The notes under the pieces: model-generated
The model's database searches: none
What the model was told of the DNA's origin: nothing
What the model saw: only the letters and a program-made list of their open reading frames with translations
Made by a program: the position numbers and the translations under genes
NCBI GenBank assembly: GCA_021201825.1
Contig: JAJQED010000016.1
Span: forward strand, 149,310 to 213,309
Length of the DNA: 64,000 nt
Source of the DNA: Alistipes sp.
GTDB lineage: Bacteria; Bacteroidota; Bacteroidia; Bacteroidales; Rikenellaceae
Reading direction: 5' to 3'
In this document: piece by piece, positions 18,674-26,448 of the stretch
Layout: every line of letters begins with the position of its first letter
How positions within the stretch are numbered: the stretch's first letter is position 1

Positions 18674-20029
18674 ATGAAATACACCTGCAATTTCCTGCTG
18701 GAAAAAAGAAAGGACAAAGAGGGAAATCTGATTACAAAGAACGTTCCTATTTGTGCTGATATCTGCTTTAAACAGCGATTACGTTACCCCACTGGCTATC
18801 GTGTTGATGTGGAGCGCTGGGTTGATACCGAAGCTACTGACCCAGACACAGGTGAGATTGTAAGAGTTCAGCGTGTAAAGAAAAATTCTTATGGAACTAA
18901 GGATAAAAAACCAGTCGCATACAACTTTATTAATAACGACCTTAAACTTATTCAGGCTACGTTATTTGAATTGTTCCGAGATAACGATACCGTAACAAAG
19001 GAACTAATTATATCCACTCTTGACAACAAAATCAAAAAGACTAAAAACCGCACTTCTAAGGAAATAGAGGTCGATACATCCCTATGGGGGTTATTCTCTA
19101 CCTTCACTAAAGAACCGTCTGTGTCCGAGGGTAGGCGTAAGACCTATTTGAATGCGTATAACAATCTCAAAAACTTCGAGAAAGCCAGGCGTCGTAAAAT
19201 TGATTTCGTTGATTGTACGCCACGCCTGATGGCCGAATTTGACGAGTTTATGAAAACAGATGATAACTCGTCTGGGAAATACGACCATTTGCCACTTCGA
19301 CAACGACCACGCCCCAAAGGCAGAAATACAAGGGTTAAGGTGTTTCGTACTCTATCGACTTTCTTTAAATGGGTAAATAAGAATTATAACATAACCGTGA
19401 ATCCCTTTGCGGTTTTCAAAATCGAGAGCGAGCAGTATGATACCCCTATTTGCCTTACTAAAGAAGAAAGGGATTTATTATATGATTTTACCCCCTCTAA
19501 GCCATACCTCGAAAGAACAAGGGATTTGTTTTATTTTCAGTGTTGTGTGGGTTGTAGAGTTAGCGACTTCTTCAATCTTACAAAAGACAATCTTAAAAAT
19601 GACGGCACCCTTTTAGAATACATCCCTCAAAAGACAATTAATGAATCGACCAAAGTGTGTCGCATCCCCTTGACCGAAAAAGCACAGGCAATCCTGCTAA
19701 AATACGATATGCCTGACGGTAAACTCCTGCCATTTATTTCACCGCAAAAATATAATGATTATATAGGCGAATTGTTGCAGGAAGCAGCAATAGACCGCAC
19801 TGTTACCGTTGTCGATAAAGTCACCATGAAACCACAAATTAAGCCTTTATACGAGTTTATTACCTCTCATAGTTGCCGCAAAACATTTATAGATATTCTT
19901 ATGAAATCAGGAATAAGCGAATCTGTAATATCTTCCATGAGTGGCCACGTCAAAGGAAGCAAAGCTTTTCATCGGTATTATGAGGTGGACGATATTCAAA
20001 GGATGAAAGCAATTAATGAAATATATTAG
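18674..20029 (+). CDS. Tyrosine recombinase / integrase of the island
   Basis: A 451-residue Bacteroidetes-type tyrosine recombinase. The N-terminal region (about 1-100) resembles the arm-DNA-binding domain, then a SAM-like core-binding domain, then the catalytic domain from about residue 250. Catalytic residues visible are the Arg in CCVGCRVSDFF, HSCRKTF (His and Arg), SGHVKGSKAFHRYY (His, then the nucleophile Tyr) and a Lys in the PQKT region. It lies about 150 nt from attL and reads into the island. All Trp codons I checked in it are TGG, so it follows the standard code. Confidence 0.93.
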   Translation: MKYTCNFLLEKRKDKEGNLITKNVPICADICFKQRLRYPTGYRVDVERWVDTEATDPDTGEIVRVQRVKKNSYGTKDKKPVAYNFINNDLKLIQATLFELFRDNDTVTKELIISTLDNKIKKTKNRTSKEIEVDTSLWGLFSTFTKEPSVSEGRRKTYLNAYNNLKNFEKARRRKIDFVDCTPRLMAEFDEFMKTDDNSSGKYDHLPLRQRPRPKGRNTRVKVFRTLSTFFKWVNKNYNITVNPFAVFKIESEQYDTPICLTKEERDLLYDFTPSKPYLERTRDLFYFQCCVGCRVSDFFNLTKDNLKNDGTLLEYIPQKTINESTKVCRIPLTEKAQAILLKYDMPDGKLLPFISPQKYNDYIGELLQEAAIDRTVTVVDKVTMKPQIKPLYEFITSHSCRKTFIDILMKSGISESVISSMSGHVKGSKAFHRYYEVDDIQRMKAINEIY

Positions 20030-20058
20030 CCCATAATCACGAATATATGCTAAGAAAT

Positions 20059-21252
20059 TTAAGTAGTTTTTTGCTCGGGTTTTAGATTTTTCACTAATGG
20101 TTCAACCACTTTTTCACAAACTTTGTCTACTGTTTCATTAATGGGAGACCCATGATTGTTTTTCGTATCATAAATACATAAAGGATTAACACCAATATTT
20201 TCAACAGTTATTCTCAGAAGGTCATTTAATAAATCCTTATTTATAGTAGCCGCTTGTTTTTTGTAACCCTCAAATGCCATTGATACGGCATATTTATACG
20301 CATAATCTTCTCTTATACGAGCAGTATATCCATATTGTTTAGAACAAAACCATCCCAGCCATACTAAAGCTATAAGAATTGGTAGCCTAGATAAATAAGA
20401 GGTAAGAGAGAAAGATGAGGGATTTTCTAAAATAGGTTTTACTATACAAAAAGAGCCAATTATAAGCGCAATAATGGCACATATAGTTGCCCATTGCCAA
20501 AAACGCAAAGATTTACGTAATTCCTCCTTTCGAGTTAAGAATGAACCAGCCATACCATGCTTATTGGCGCCTGCCAAGGTTTCTTTGATTTCTTCTTGCT
20601 GTTTTCGGATAACTAAATCTATCTGTTCTGTAGATTTCAATTTTTTTTCAATATCTAATTGTTGTGAACTTATAGTTTTAGAAAAAGTCTCAATAGTATT
20701 TTTAATCTCATGTAATTTTTCTGAGTAAGTATCGATATCGGTTTTGCATTTAGTAATTGCTTCTGTCCAATTAGAAACATTTTCATTAGTTTCTTCTATG
20801 CTTTCTGAATGCGCAATATACGTATCTAATAATTTTTCTAAATCGCTTTTGTTTTTCTCTATTTCTTTTTGAGAAAGACTTAAGGCCGAGATAATATTAT
20901 CAATGTCTTCTTTGGATTTAACAATGGCCGATTTGTATTCTTGAATTTCACTAATGTCTGATAATAATGCATCTAAAGATTGTTGAGCTTTAAGAATATC
21001 AGAATCTAACCTTATGGGTTTTTCGGTTAAAATAATATAAGCTAGTTTTATTTCTGCTCTAATCTGATTTATTAACTTGAGAAATTCGTTAAAGTTATCT
21101 GCATGTATTGAATCAGGGGTTTTTAAAAAATCCTGACAGCTATCAATAATAGTTACTAAATGTCTTTTCAAAAATATGACCTCGCAAGTATCATTAAATT
21201 CTTTTAAGCAGGAGAGCAAGTCATAGCTTTCATTTAATGATGAAATTAACAT
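20059..21252 (-). CDS. Coiled-coil protein with two membrane segments, unknown function
   Basis: A 397-residue protein convergent with the integrase. Residues about 85-235 form a long coiled coil (SLSQKEIEKNKSDLEKLLD, KLKSTEQIDLVIRKQQEE). Two hydrophobic helices follow (WQWATICAIIALIIGSFCIV and LPILIALVWLGWFC), then a soluble C-terminal part with EDYAYKYAVSMAFEGYKKQA. I do not recognise a named family. The layout resembles cargo proteins of mobile elements, some of which act in phage defence, but that is only a suggestion. Odd: the frame stays open for about 47 codons upstream of the ATG and reads like protein (NESIPNGEDVYGYAGINKS) but offers no ATG, GTG or TTG. The true start is therefore uncertain. 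A -7 element TATCTTTG is at 21377-21384. Confidence 0.7.
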   Translation of the reverse strand: MLISSLNESYDLLSCLKEFNDTCEVIFLKRHLVTIIDSCQDFLKTPDSIHADNFNEFLKLINQIRAEIKLAYIILTEKPIRLDSDILKAQQSLDALLSDISEIQEYKSAIVKSKEDIDNIISALSLSQKEIEKNKSDLEKLLDTYIAHSESIEETNENVSNWTEAITKCKTDIDTYSEKLHEIKNTIETFSKTISSQQLDIEKKLKSTEQIDLVIRKQQEEIKETLAGANKHGMAGSFLTRKEELRKSLRFWQWATICAIIALIIGSFCIVKPILENPSSFSLTSYLSRLPILIALVWLGWFCSKQYGYTARIREDYAYKYAVSMAFEGYKKQAATINKDLLNDLLRITVENIGVNPLCIYDTKNNHGSPINETVDKVCEKVVEPLVKNLKPEQKTT

Positions 21253-21376
21253 CGACTTATTTATGCCTGCATAACCATAAACATCTTCACCGTTTGGAAT
21301 AGACTCATTTATTTTAGTAATAAGATGTCTAATTCGAATTCTGGTACTTTTTATAATAACTGATAATTTATTATTC

Positions 21377-21384
21377 CAAAGATA
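21377..21384 (-). promoter_or_regulatory. Possible -7 element upstream of the coiled-coil gene
   Basis: TATCTTTG on the minus strand matches TAnnTTTG; no TTTG is present at the usual distance. If used, the transcript would start near 21370, so the open frame before that cannot be fully translated. Confidence 0.35.
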
Positions 21385-21453
21385 ATTATAAAATCAAAAT
21401 ATTGTATTTTATTATTCCATTCCTACCCCGACCGCATAATACGGCCGAGGCAT

Positions 21454-21906
21454 TTATATCTTTTCTTCATACCCTTTATACCCCGACACATCGAAATCGT
21501 CCGTCACCATCATCATTTCAAAGGTCGTGGCTGGTTCGTGGTATGATAACCGTAGCTTTATCAGGCAGAACCCCGTGCGGTCATCGTATGTGTTTTCATA
21601 GGCCCACAGGAAACGAAAAACCGTAAAGGCGGGATAATCGTCTGTTTGCTCATTATGCTCATGGTCTATAAGATGAATTTCACCGAACGATGCGGAGTTA
21701 TCCTGTTCATTGGCTAAATATGTGTTCCCCTCTTTATCCCCGTAAAAGACTAACCGAGCATTTCTTGCTCGGTAATGTTCTGAAAAATCTTCTTCGTTGT
21801 GTACGACTTTAAGGATGATTAATCGCTGGATAACGTAGTAATCCTGTGCGGTGGCATTCCCCACAATAAGTAGTAACGCACATAAAGTAATGTAAACTTT
21901 TTTCAT
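21454..21906 (-). CDS. Secreted protein of unknown function
   Basis: A 150-residue protein with a clear signal peptide (MKKVYITLCALLLIVGNATA, cleavage before QDYYV). The mature part of about 130 residues is rich in aromatic and acidic residues and probably beta-structured (ARLVFYGDKEGNTYLANEQD, FCLIKLRLSY). I recognise no family. I chose the ATG at 21906 because it begins the signal peptide; upstream codons in the frame overlap a terminator. It probably forms a pair with the lipoprotein gene upstream, although that gene has its own terminator. Confidence 0.65.
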   Translation of the reverse strand: MKKVYITLCALLLIVGNATAQDYYVIQRLIILKVVHNEEDFSEHYRARNARLVFYGDKEGNTYLANEQDNSASFGEIHLIDHEHNEQTDDYPAFTVFRFLWAYENTYDDRTGFCLIKLRLSYHEPATTFEMMMVTDDFDVSGYKGYEEKI

Positions 21907-21936
21907 ATTGTTAGTTGTTAGATTTAGATATGGAAC

Positions 21937-21971
21937 ATAAAAAAACCTCACTCCGTTTCCGAAATGAGGTT
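21937..21971 (-). terminator. Rho-independent terminator after the island lipoprotein gene
   Basis: On the minus strand AACCTCA, a 14-nt loop and TGAGGTT are followed by a run of T. It lies 35 nt past the stop of the gene at 22006-22446. Confidence 0.8.
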
Positions 21972-22005
21972 GAACTTATAATATGATTAATAAAAAATAT
22001 TGATT

Positions 22006-22446
22006 TCAATTTAATGGTTTAATCGTTCGGGAATCAAGATAAAATATGAGTTCATCTTCATCATCAAATTCATTTACAAATACCTTAATGATTTCATTGA
22101 GGTGAATGTGTAGATTGTGAGGGTATTCATAATTACCACCCGAAAGACCTGTGCCTAAATAAATGACATTCGTATTTATGTTCCTTATATCATCATAATT
22201 ATATTCTTTAATCCATGTCTGTTTTTCATTTTCAACCTTTATGGTGAAATATTTACTGTTAGCAGTAATATACAAATGACCTGATGTGAAGTTTTCTATT
22301 TCATCAGCATCGAATGTGACTTCTGCTAAATATTCTCCAGCAATCGTTTCAATAACTGCTTTGCCGCTTTTACCCATATCATCATCAGATGAACAAGACA
22401 CAAAGACTAATAAAGCCAGCAGGGGCAATAACAATAGTTTTTTCAT
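22006..22446 (-). CDS. Small lipoprotein of unknown function
   Basis: A 146-residue lipoprotein with signal and lipobox FVSC (Cys at residue 18), followed by SSDDD, a start common to exported Bacteroidetes lipoproteins. The mature part is beta-rich (GHLYITANSKYFTIKVENEKQ, YPHNLHIHLNEIIKVF) and acidic. No family is recognised. It is the gene directly downstream of the candidate structured RNA at 22450-22700, on the same strand, so that RNA may be its leader. Confidence 0.7.
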   Translation of the reverse strand: MKKLLLLPLLALLVFVSCSSDDDMGKSGKAVIETIAGEYLAEVTFDADEIENFTSGHLYITANSKYFTIKVENEKQTWIKEYNYDDIRNINTNVIYLGTGLSGGNYEYPHNLHIHLNEIIKVFVNEFDDEDELIFYLDSRTIKPLN

Positions 22447-22449
22447 TTT

Positions 22450-22700
22450 TTAATATGAGTTGTTTGCCACCCAGTCCCGAATGTGACCGTTATCAAATAA
22501 AGAAAGCGTGGGACTGCTAACTTATTCAATCGGTAGGGCTCTGGTAAGCCGTGGACTTAAAACAAGCAACAGCCCACGCCACTTAACATGACGTGAGAGA
22601 TACGTGCCTATTCTCGTCCAAATGAATTTACCAGATTCTACCGAGAGAATAGAGTTAAACACTTTCCATGTTTTAACACGTATTACATCCTTTCGGATGC
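22450..22700 (-). ncRNA. Candidate structured RNA or structured 5' leader
   Basis: This 250-nt gene-free stretch can form many paired elements. The hairpin CATCC-GAAA-GGATG is at 22686-22699. An 8-bp stem CTATTCTC/GAGAATAG joins 22645-22652 and 22608-22615. A 7-bp long-range pair joins 22638-22644 and 22530-22536, and another joins 22510-22516 and 22472-22478. GCGTGGG (22506-22512) can also pair with CCCACGC (22573-22579). A minus-strand -7 element TATCTTTG (22705-22712) lies just upstream of the first hairpin. I do not recognise a known RNA class; it could be a small RNA, a leader of the lipoprotein gene or an origin-type structure. Confidence 0.4.
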
Positions 22701-22816
22701 GCTACAAAGATAATCAAAACTTGGAAGCAAGTATCTCTTTTAGGCTGTTGCCGTATCAAAAGTAGTGCTAACTTTCAAAAAGTTGGCTATTGTCTTAGCC
22801 GAATGATATTACGATA

Positions 22817-23101
22817 TTACTCGAACGAGCGCACAATCATCGAGATTACCTCGTCCATCCTTATGGCTTGTCCGCTCGTTGTACGGCCCCACCAATAGCA
22901 ACCGCAGTCCTCAATAACAACCTCACATTCTTCTTTGAGCAGTCGGGCAAGGTAAGGCGTGACGAGCCACCATTCCATTACCTCGTACCACTGGCCGTAC
23001 AGCGATTCATCGGGTATGGTTCCCGACTTAATCAGTTCCGCTACGACCGTACTCTGGTTGTGCAGTACGTTGTTCTGTACCAATTCTTGTTCTGTTATCA
23101 T
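22817..23101 (-). CDS. Small protein of unknown function
   Basis: A 94-residue soluble protein, rich in Glu and Trp (YEVMEWWLVTPYLARLLK, CGCYWWGRTTSGQAI). No signal peptide or known motif is seen. All five Trp codons are TGG and the stop is TAA, so this gene follows the standard code, unlike the helicase-like gene upstream. It resembles small orphan genes often found on Bacteroidales mobile elements; no function is proposed. Confidence 0.65.
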   Translation of the reverse strand: MITEQELVQNNVLHNQSTVVAELIKSGTIPDESLYGQWYEVMEWWLVTPYLARLLKEECEVVIEDCGCYWWGRTTSGQAIRMDEVISMIVRSFE

Positions 23102-23130
23102 AGTTAAATATGGTTATGATTAAACAAAAA

Positions 23131-23156
23131 GAACCGCCCCCAGCGTGGAACGGTTC
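23131..23156 (-). terminator. Terminator-like hairpin
   Basis: GAACCG / CGGTTC arms with a 14-nt loop, followed on the minus strand by TTTTTGTTT. No gene ends here, because the next minus-strand gene starts just downstream. It may end an untranslated transcript from 23.16-23.5 kb. Confidence 0.55.
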
Positions 23157-23392
23157 CCGATTATCGGTTGCAGGCATTATGTTATACCGCGAAAAACGGG
23201 CGAGGTCTTAGGGGGTCGGTTCGTCGATAGAAGTACATATAAAGGTTAGGTGAGGTTCCAAGCCGAAAATCTTTGAGATATTGAAAAATTCGGAAGCCGT
23301 ATAGATTTTTTATGTATGTCAGAAAAGGTCTTAATCGGAAAAATCAGACAAATTCCACTTCTTATATAAAGTGTTTTGGGGAAAATAAAAAT

Positions 23393-23416
23393 CCCCCGAC
23401 CGAAATGGTACGGGGG
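23393..23416 (-). terminator. Terminator-like hairpin
   Basis: CCCCCG / CGGGGG arms with a 12-nt loop, followed on the minus strand by ATTTTTATTTT. It lies in the 23.10-23.59 kb gene-free stretch. Confidence 0.55.
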
Positions 23417-23494
23417 TGTGTTTTACAATCAGGTTCCCTGTGCGGATTATAGAGGTGAAAATTCATCCGAAATATTTTTTGAATTTCGATTACT

Positions 23495-23540
23495 CTATAT
23501 AAGGGGATTCAATTTCCCACTGAAAAAATATAGCGGTGGG
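23495..23540. repeat. Repeat copy A flanking the recoded gene
   Basis: Contains TAAGGGGA, TTTCCCACT and AAAAAATATAGCGGT in this order. The same blocks recur at 25495-25538, and the last block also recurs at 25577-25597. It sits between the terminator-like hairpins at 23393 and 23553. Confidence 0.6.
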
Positions 23541-23552
23541 TAAAATGAAAAA

Positions 23553-23575
23553 GGGGGAACAGTATACCGCTCCCC
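23553..23575 (-). terminator. Terminator of the UGA-interrupted helicase-like gene
   Basis: GGGGA / TCCCC arms, followed on the minus strand by a C/T-rich run ending TTTTTCATTTT. It lies about 20 nt past the TAA at 23593-23595. This supports the TAA, rather than the TGA at 23686, as the real end of the gene. Confidence 0.65.
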
Positions 23576-23592
23576 AATACTGTTATATATTA

Positions 23593-25401
23593 TTATTCAT
23601 TGACCGCAACATATTTACTCCTGACAAGGGTAATGCAGGCTACGCTTTTGCCGTTTATTCGCCTTGTTCCCTCCTGCGTGTCAAATCACTTTTTAAGGTC
23701 GGTCGCTTTGGCCTTTTGCTCCAGCCCCAAGAGGTTATAGATTCCCTGCAATTCGGCCTTTGCTCTGGAAACAGGAATAGCCTTTTGTAAAGGCACAGTG
23801 TCCTTAATCAATTCCACTATTTTATAGTCTTTCGCTTTTACACTTCGCTTAACCAACTCGCGCCTGATATTGGACACATGGTAATTTAGCCTAATCACCT
23901 CGTCTCATCCTAAACCGTAATAGGCATCCCTTACAAGCGGATTCATACATTCTATCTGCTCCAACCTGTAATCAGGTGTAAGGCATAAAAGGCCCTGCTT
24001 ATCTTTGATGGAACCATATAAATCGAACAATGTTTTAAATGAATATCTCTGTGCACTCAATAACTCGATATTCTTCGGTGCGGTATATTCTGTGCGGTCG
24101 GTAATATTCAGGCCGTTTGTCTTTAACTCATGGATTACATTGGTTTGTGACCGATAAATACCGTTTACCACCTTGTAATTGATAATCTCGTAGCTGGCGA
24201 TGTTTCTGTCCACTATTACCCTGTTATCTCGTAACCTCACATAAGGTGCATTTATATATGGCACTTGCTTAAATGTCTGCTCCCTGAATTGGTCTGGAAC
24301 GGTATTCAATCAGTCGGCGTATTCCTGGGCCTGCATTAAAGCGTTGTGGGTGGATTCCTCAAATTCCTCAAGGCTAACATCGTTTTGGTATCGTGATACA
24401 GAATAAAGATGCACTATTTCGTTCTTATATGCGGAGTTCCTAATCCGACCGCATATTTGGATAAACGAAGTCGAAATATCCATAAGGGTATGCTCCCTGC
24501 CTGCGTTGCTGACTATAAAAGTCTGGCCGTTGGCATCCTCTATATCCTGCCCCTCGAAACAGGTCGAGGTATAAAAGTTAATAGGCTTTACAGGGTCTAA
24601 CGCTTTTGATATATCGAACCCTATCGGCAACTTTGCAAGGTTCTTCTTTAAGGTTTCTTCACTCCGTGAGCATATAACCCTTGTATCTTCTGGGGTCAGT
24701 TTGGCCGTTCGGATAATGCTCGAAATATCCTCCACGCTGTTAAGGAATATATGATAATTTACTTCACCGCCTTTGCCTATTCTGTTTCGGCAAATACCAG
24801 CCATATATTCGAGGGGTTTATCGACTTTATGAGTGCGGATATTTACAGGTATGGCATCAGGTCATTCAATCCTGTACTCGGGCAGGTGTTTCAATTCTTC
24901 GAGGTAATATTTACGCTCAATCGGGGTGGACGAAATGTAGGTTACATTCTCGAAAAGCGGTGCGGTATCGAGAAGTCTGCGGATGCCGTCATAACGAAAG
25001 TCGTATGAATTGAAAAGGATATGCCATTCATCGACCACAAGGCGAACATCTTTGTAAACATCGACACCGAGCGATTGCAAGGTATCGCATACCTTCTTGG
25101 TGGAATCGAACGTAGTCGCAATCTTAATCGTATCGTGGGTATCTAAATAGTTTTTAATCTCCTCGGTTTTATCTCCTTTTCCATATATACCCAGCAGGGT
25201 ATCGCTGTGCTGTGCAGTCTTGTTGTCTATCAGCCCCACGAACGGCATCGCGATAATAGTGTGGGCGGGCTGGTTGATTGCCACGGTGGTGGCTCCGCAA
25301 CCTGTGACGCCTTTCGACAGGACGCAATTAACAGGTATCTCAGACATTCAATCTGATAGGTACTTTGCACCCTCTGGTGCTGTTATAATTTGATTAGCCA
25401 T
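23593..25401 (-). CDS. SF2-helicase-like protein with five in-frame TGA codons (probably Trp)
   Basis: Read with TGA as a sense codon this is one 602-residue frame from ATG (25401) to TAA. TGA occurs at codons 18, 180, 364, 499 and 572 (24862-24864, for example); there is no TAA, TAG or frameshift, and the single TGG is codon 126. Helicase motifs run across the TGA sites: a Walker-A-like GVTGCGATT (31-39, lacking the usual Lys), DEWH (124-127), SSTP (157-160), CFEGQD (281-286) and QICGRIR (315-321). Junctions read naturally with Trp: KYLSD-W-MSE, YRIE-W-PDA, EYAD-W-LNT, YGLG-W-DEV, DLKK-W-FDT. The family looks like replication helicases of Bacteroidales phages and plasmids (from memory, unchecked). 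The alternatives are UGA readthrough or a pseudogene with only TGG-to-TGA changes. In standard code it yields only fragments of 17 to 164 residues. Confidence 0.75.
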
Positions 25402-25494
25402 ATAAAATGAATTATAAAGGTAAAGGCACATCGTGCCATCTTCGGTTTCAATCTCAAAATTTAATCTGGATTTTTTCGGAGTATATCACTCCAT

Positions 25495-25538
25495 CTATTA
25501 AGGGGAGGATGTTTCCCACTCAAAAAATATAACAGGTC
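25495..25538. repeat. Repeat copy B flanking the recoded gene
   Basis: Shares TAAGGGGA, TTTCCCACT and AAAAAATATA with copy A in the same order and spacing, exactly 2000 nt apart. Position: just upstream of the helicase-like start codon. Confidence 0.6.
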
Positions 25539-25576
25539 TATTGAGGTGGAATTGGGAATTTCGGAAACAGACTGGC

Positions 25577-25597
25577 AACTCAAAAAATATGGCGGTC
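25577..25597. repeat. Repeat copy C (partial)
   Basis: Carries ACTCAAAAAATATGGCGGT, matching the right part of copies A and B. As at copy A, a GC-rich hairpin (25611-25634) follows closely. Confidence 0.5.
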
Positions 25598-25844
25598 AAG
25601 TCCACAAGAAAGGGGACGGCATTTCTGCTCCCCTTTAGATATTGCCTTTACTTATCATCTTTTATGGCTATAAAATCACAAAATATCTGTTTCAGAGGGC
25701 AATTCTAATCCATAAATTTCCCCTCTCAACCATATATAAAATTACGAAAAAAACATGAGATTTTAAAATGGATGAAGATAATTTTTTATTATTTCTTCAT
25801 TATTTCTAATTTTATGATTTTCAATAATATAAACCAACTATACT

Positions 25845-26390
25845 ATGGTAAAGAAAGTGATTTTACCTGAAAGCTTTGATTTTAATGGGGTTACTAAAGA
25901 ACCACTAACGACCAGAGCAATTTTAAGGTTGGCAAGAGATTATTTCAAAGCGCAACCTAATAAGAGTATGGAGATGAGGGTGAAGATCCTTAGATTTTGC
26001 GTTTTAACCTATAATGAATTTATTACTGAGGGTGATGAAGCAGAACAATTTACTATGGCTCTTTTTTGGAGGTTCTTTTATCATTTAAAAATGGAATTAC
26101 TGGATGATATAAAATTCCACTTGATTTGTCATAAAATGAACCAGGACCCTTATATTCTTTCGGACCATAAGGTATGGGTCGGTTCACAAATGGATTTAAA
26201 GTCGTATTATACTGATACCGAATTAAGATGTTTAGAGCCAATATTTACGGAGGAGATATGTGAACGAGATGGTTTAAGTAAATTTACTTACGGTGGTGTA
26301 AGTCTGTGGAGGGAGCATCAATATTTAAGAATTTCACCTAAAGGTAGGTATTATTATCCATATAAGGTTGTACCTAATGATGTGGATTGA
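25845..26390 (+). CDS. Unknown protein of the island
   Basis: A 181-residue soluble protein, not recognised. It begins MVKKVILPESFDFNGVTKEP, contains a helical middle part (FTMALFWRFFYHLKMELLDDI) and ends in an aromatic-rich segment (YLRISPKGRYYYPYKVV). It has no signal peptide or membrane helix. The Trp codons are TGG. It is transcribed away from the helicase-like gene and towards the HTH gene, and could be involved in replication or control of the element, but nothing in the sequence proves this. Confidence 0.6.
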   Translation: MVKKVILPESFDFNGVTKEPLTTRAILRLARDYFKAQPNKSMEMRVKILRFCVLTYNEFITEGDEAEQFTMALFWRFFYHLKMELLDDIKFHLICHKMNQDPYILSDHKVWVGSQMDLKSYYTDTELRCLEPIFTEEICERDGLSKFTYGGVSLWREHQYLRISPKGRYYYPYKVVPNDVD

Positions 26391-26448
26391 AGCCTATAAC
26401 CGCACTATATAGAATATTTGCGGAGTACTAACTTTAAAAAGTATTTGA

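Larger units (their letters stand above)
25402..25844. other. Gene-free stretch with hairpins and A-tract repeats
   Basis: No gene is seen here. It holds the small inverted repeats GGCAC/GTGCC and GGAG/CTCC near the start of the helicase-like gene, repeat copies B and C, and a hairpin with AGGGG/CCCCT arms at 25611-25634 that resembles the hairpin at 23553. The right part is plain AT-rich DNA ahead of the gene at 25845. Confidence 0.45.

Noticed and set aside
23686-25347. Four separate small genes on the minus strand (starts at 25347, 24804, 24309 and 23898)
   Set aside because: They share one frame, are separated only by TGA, and helicase motifs run across them. Two of them would start at TTG or GTG codons that are simply internal codons.
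23593-25401. Selenocysteine at the TGA codons
   Set aside because: Five sites spread over a helicase-like protein, several next to bulky hydrophobic contexts, and no selenocysteine-insertion hairpin was noticed directly after each TGA.
22447-25844. A suppressor tRNA-Trp with UCA anticodon in the island
   Set aside because: I looked by eye for a cloverleaf with a CTTCAAA-type loop and found none. AACTTTCAAAAAGTT at about 22768 has only a 3- to 5-nt loop. A tRNA-finding program over the whole genome would settle it.
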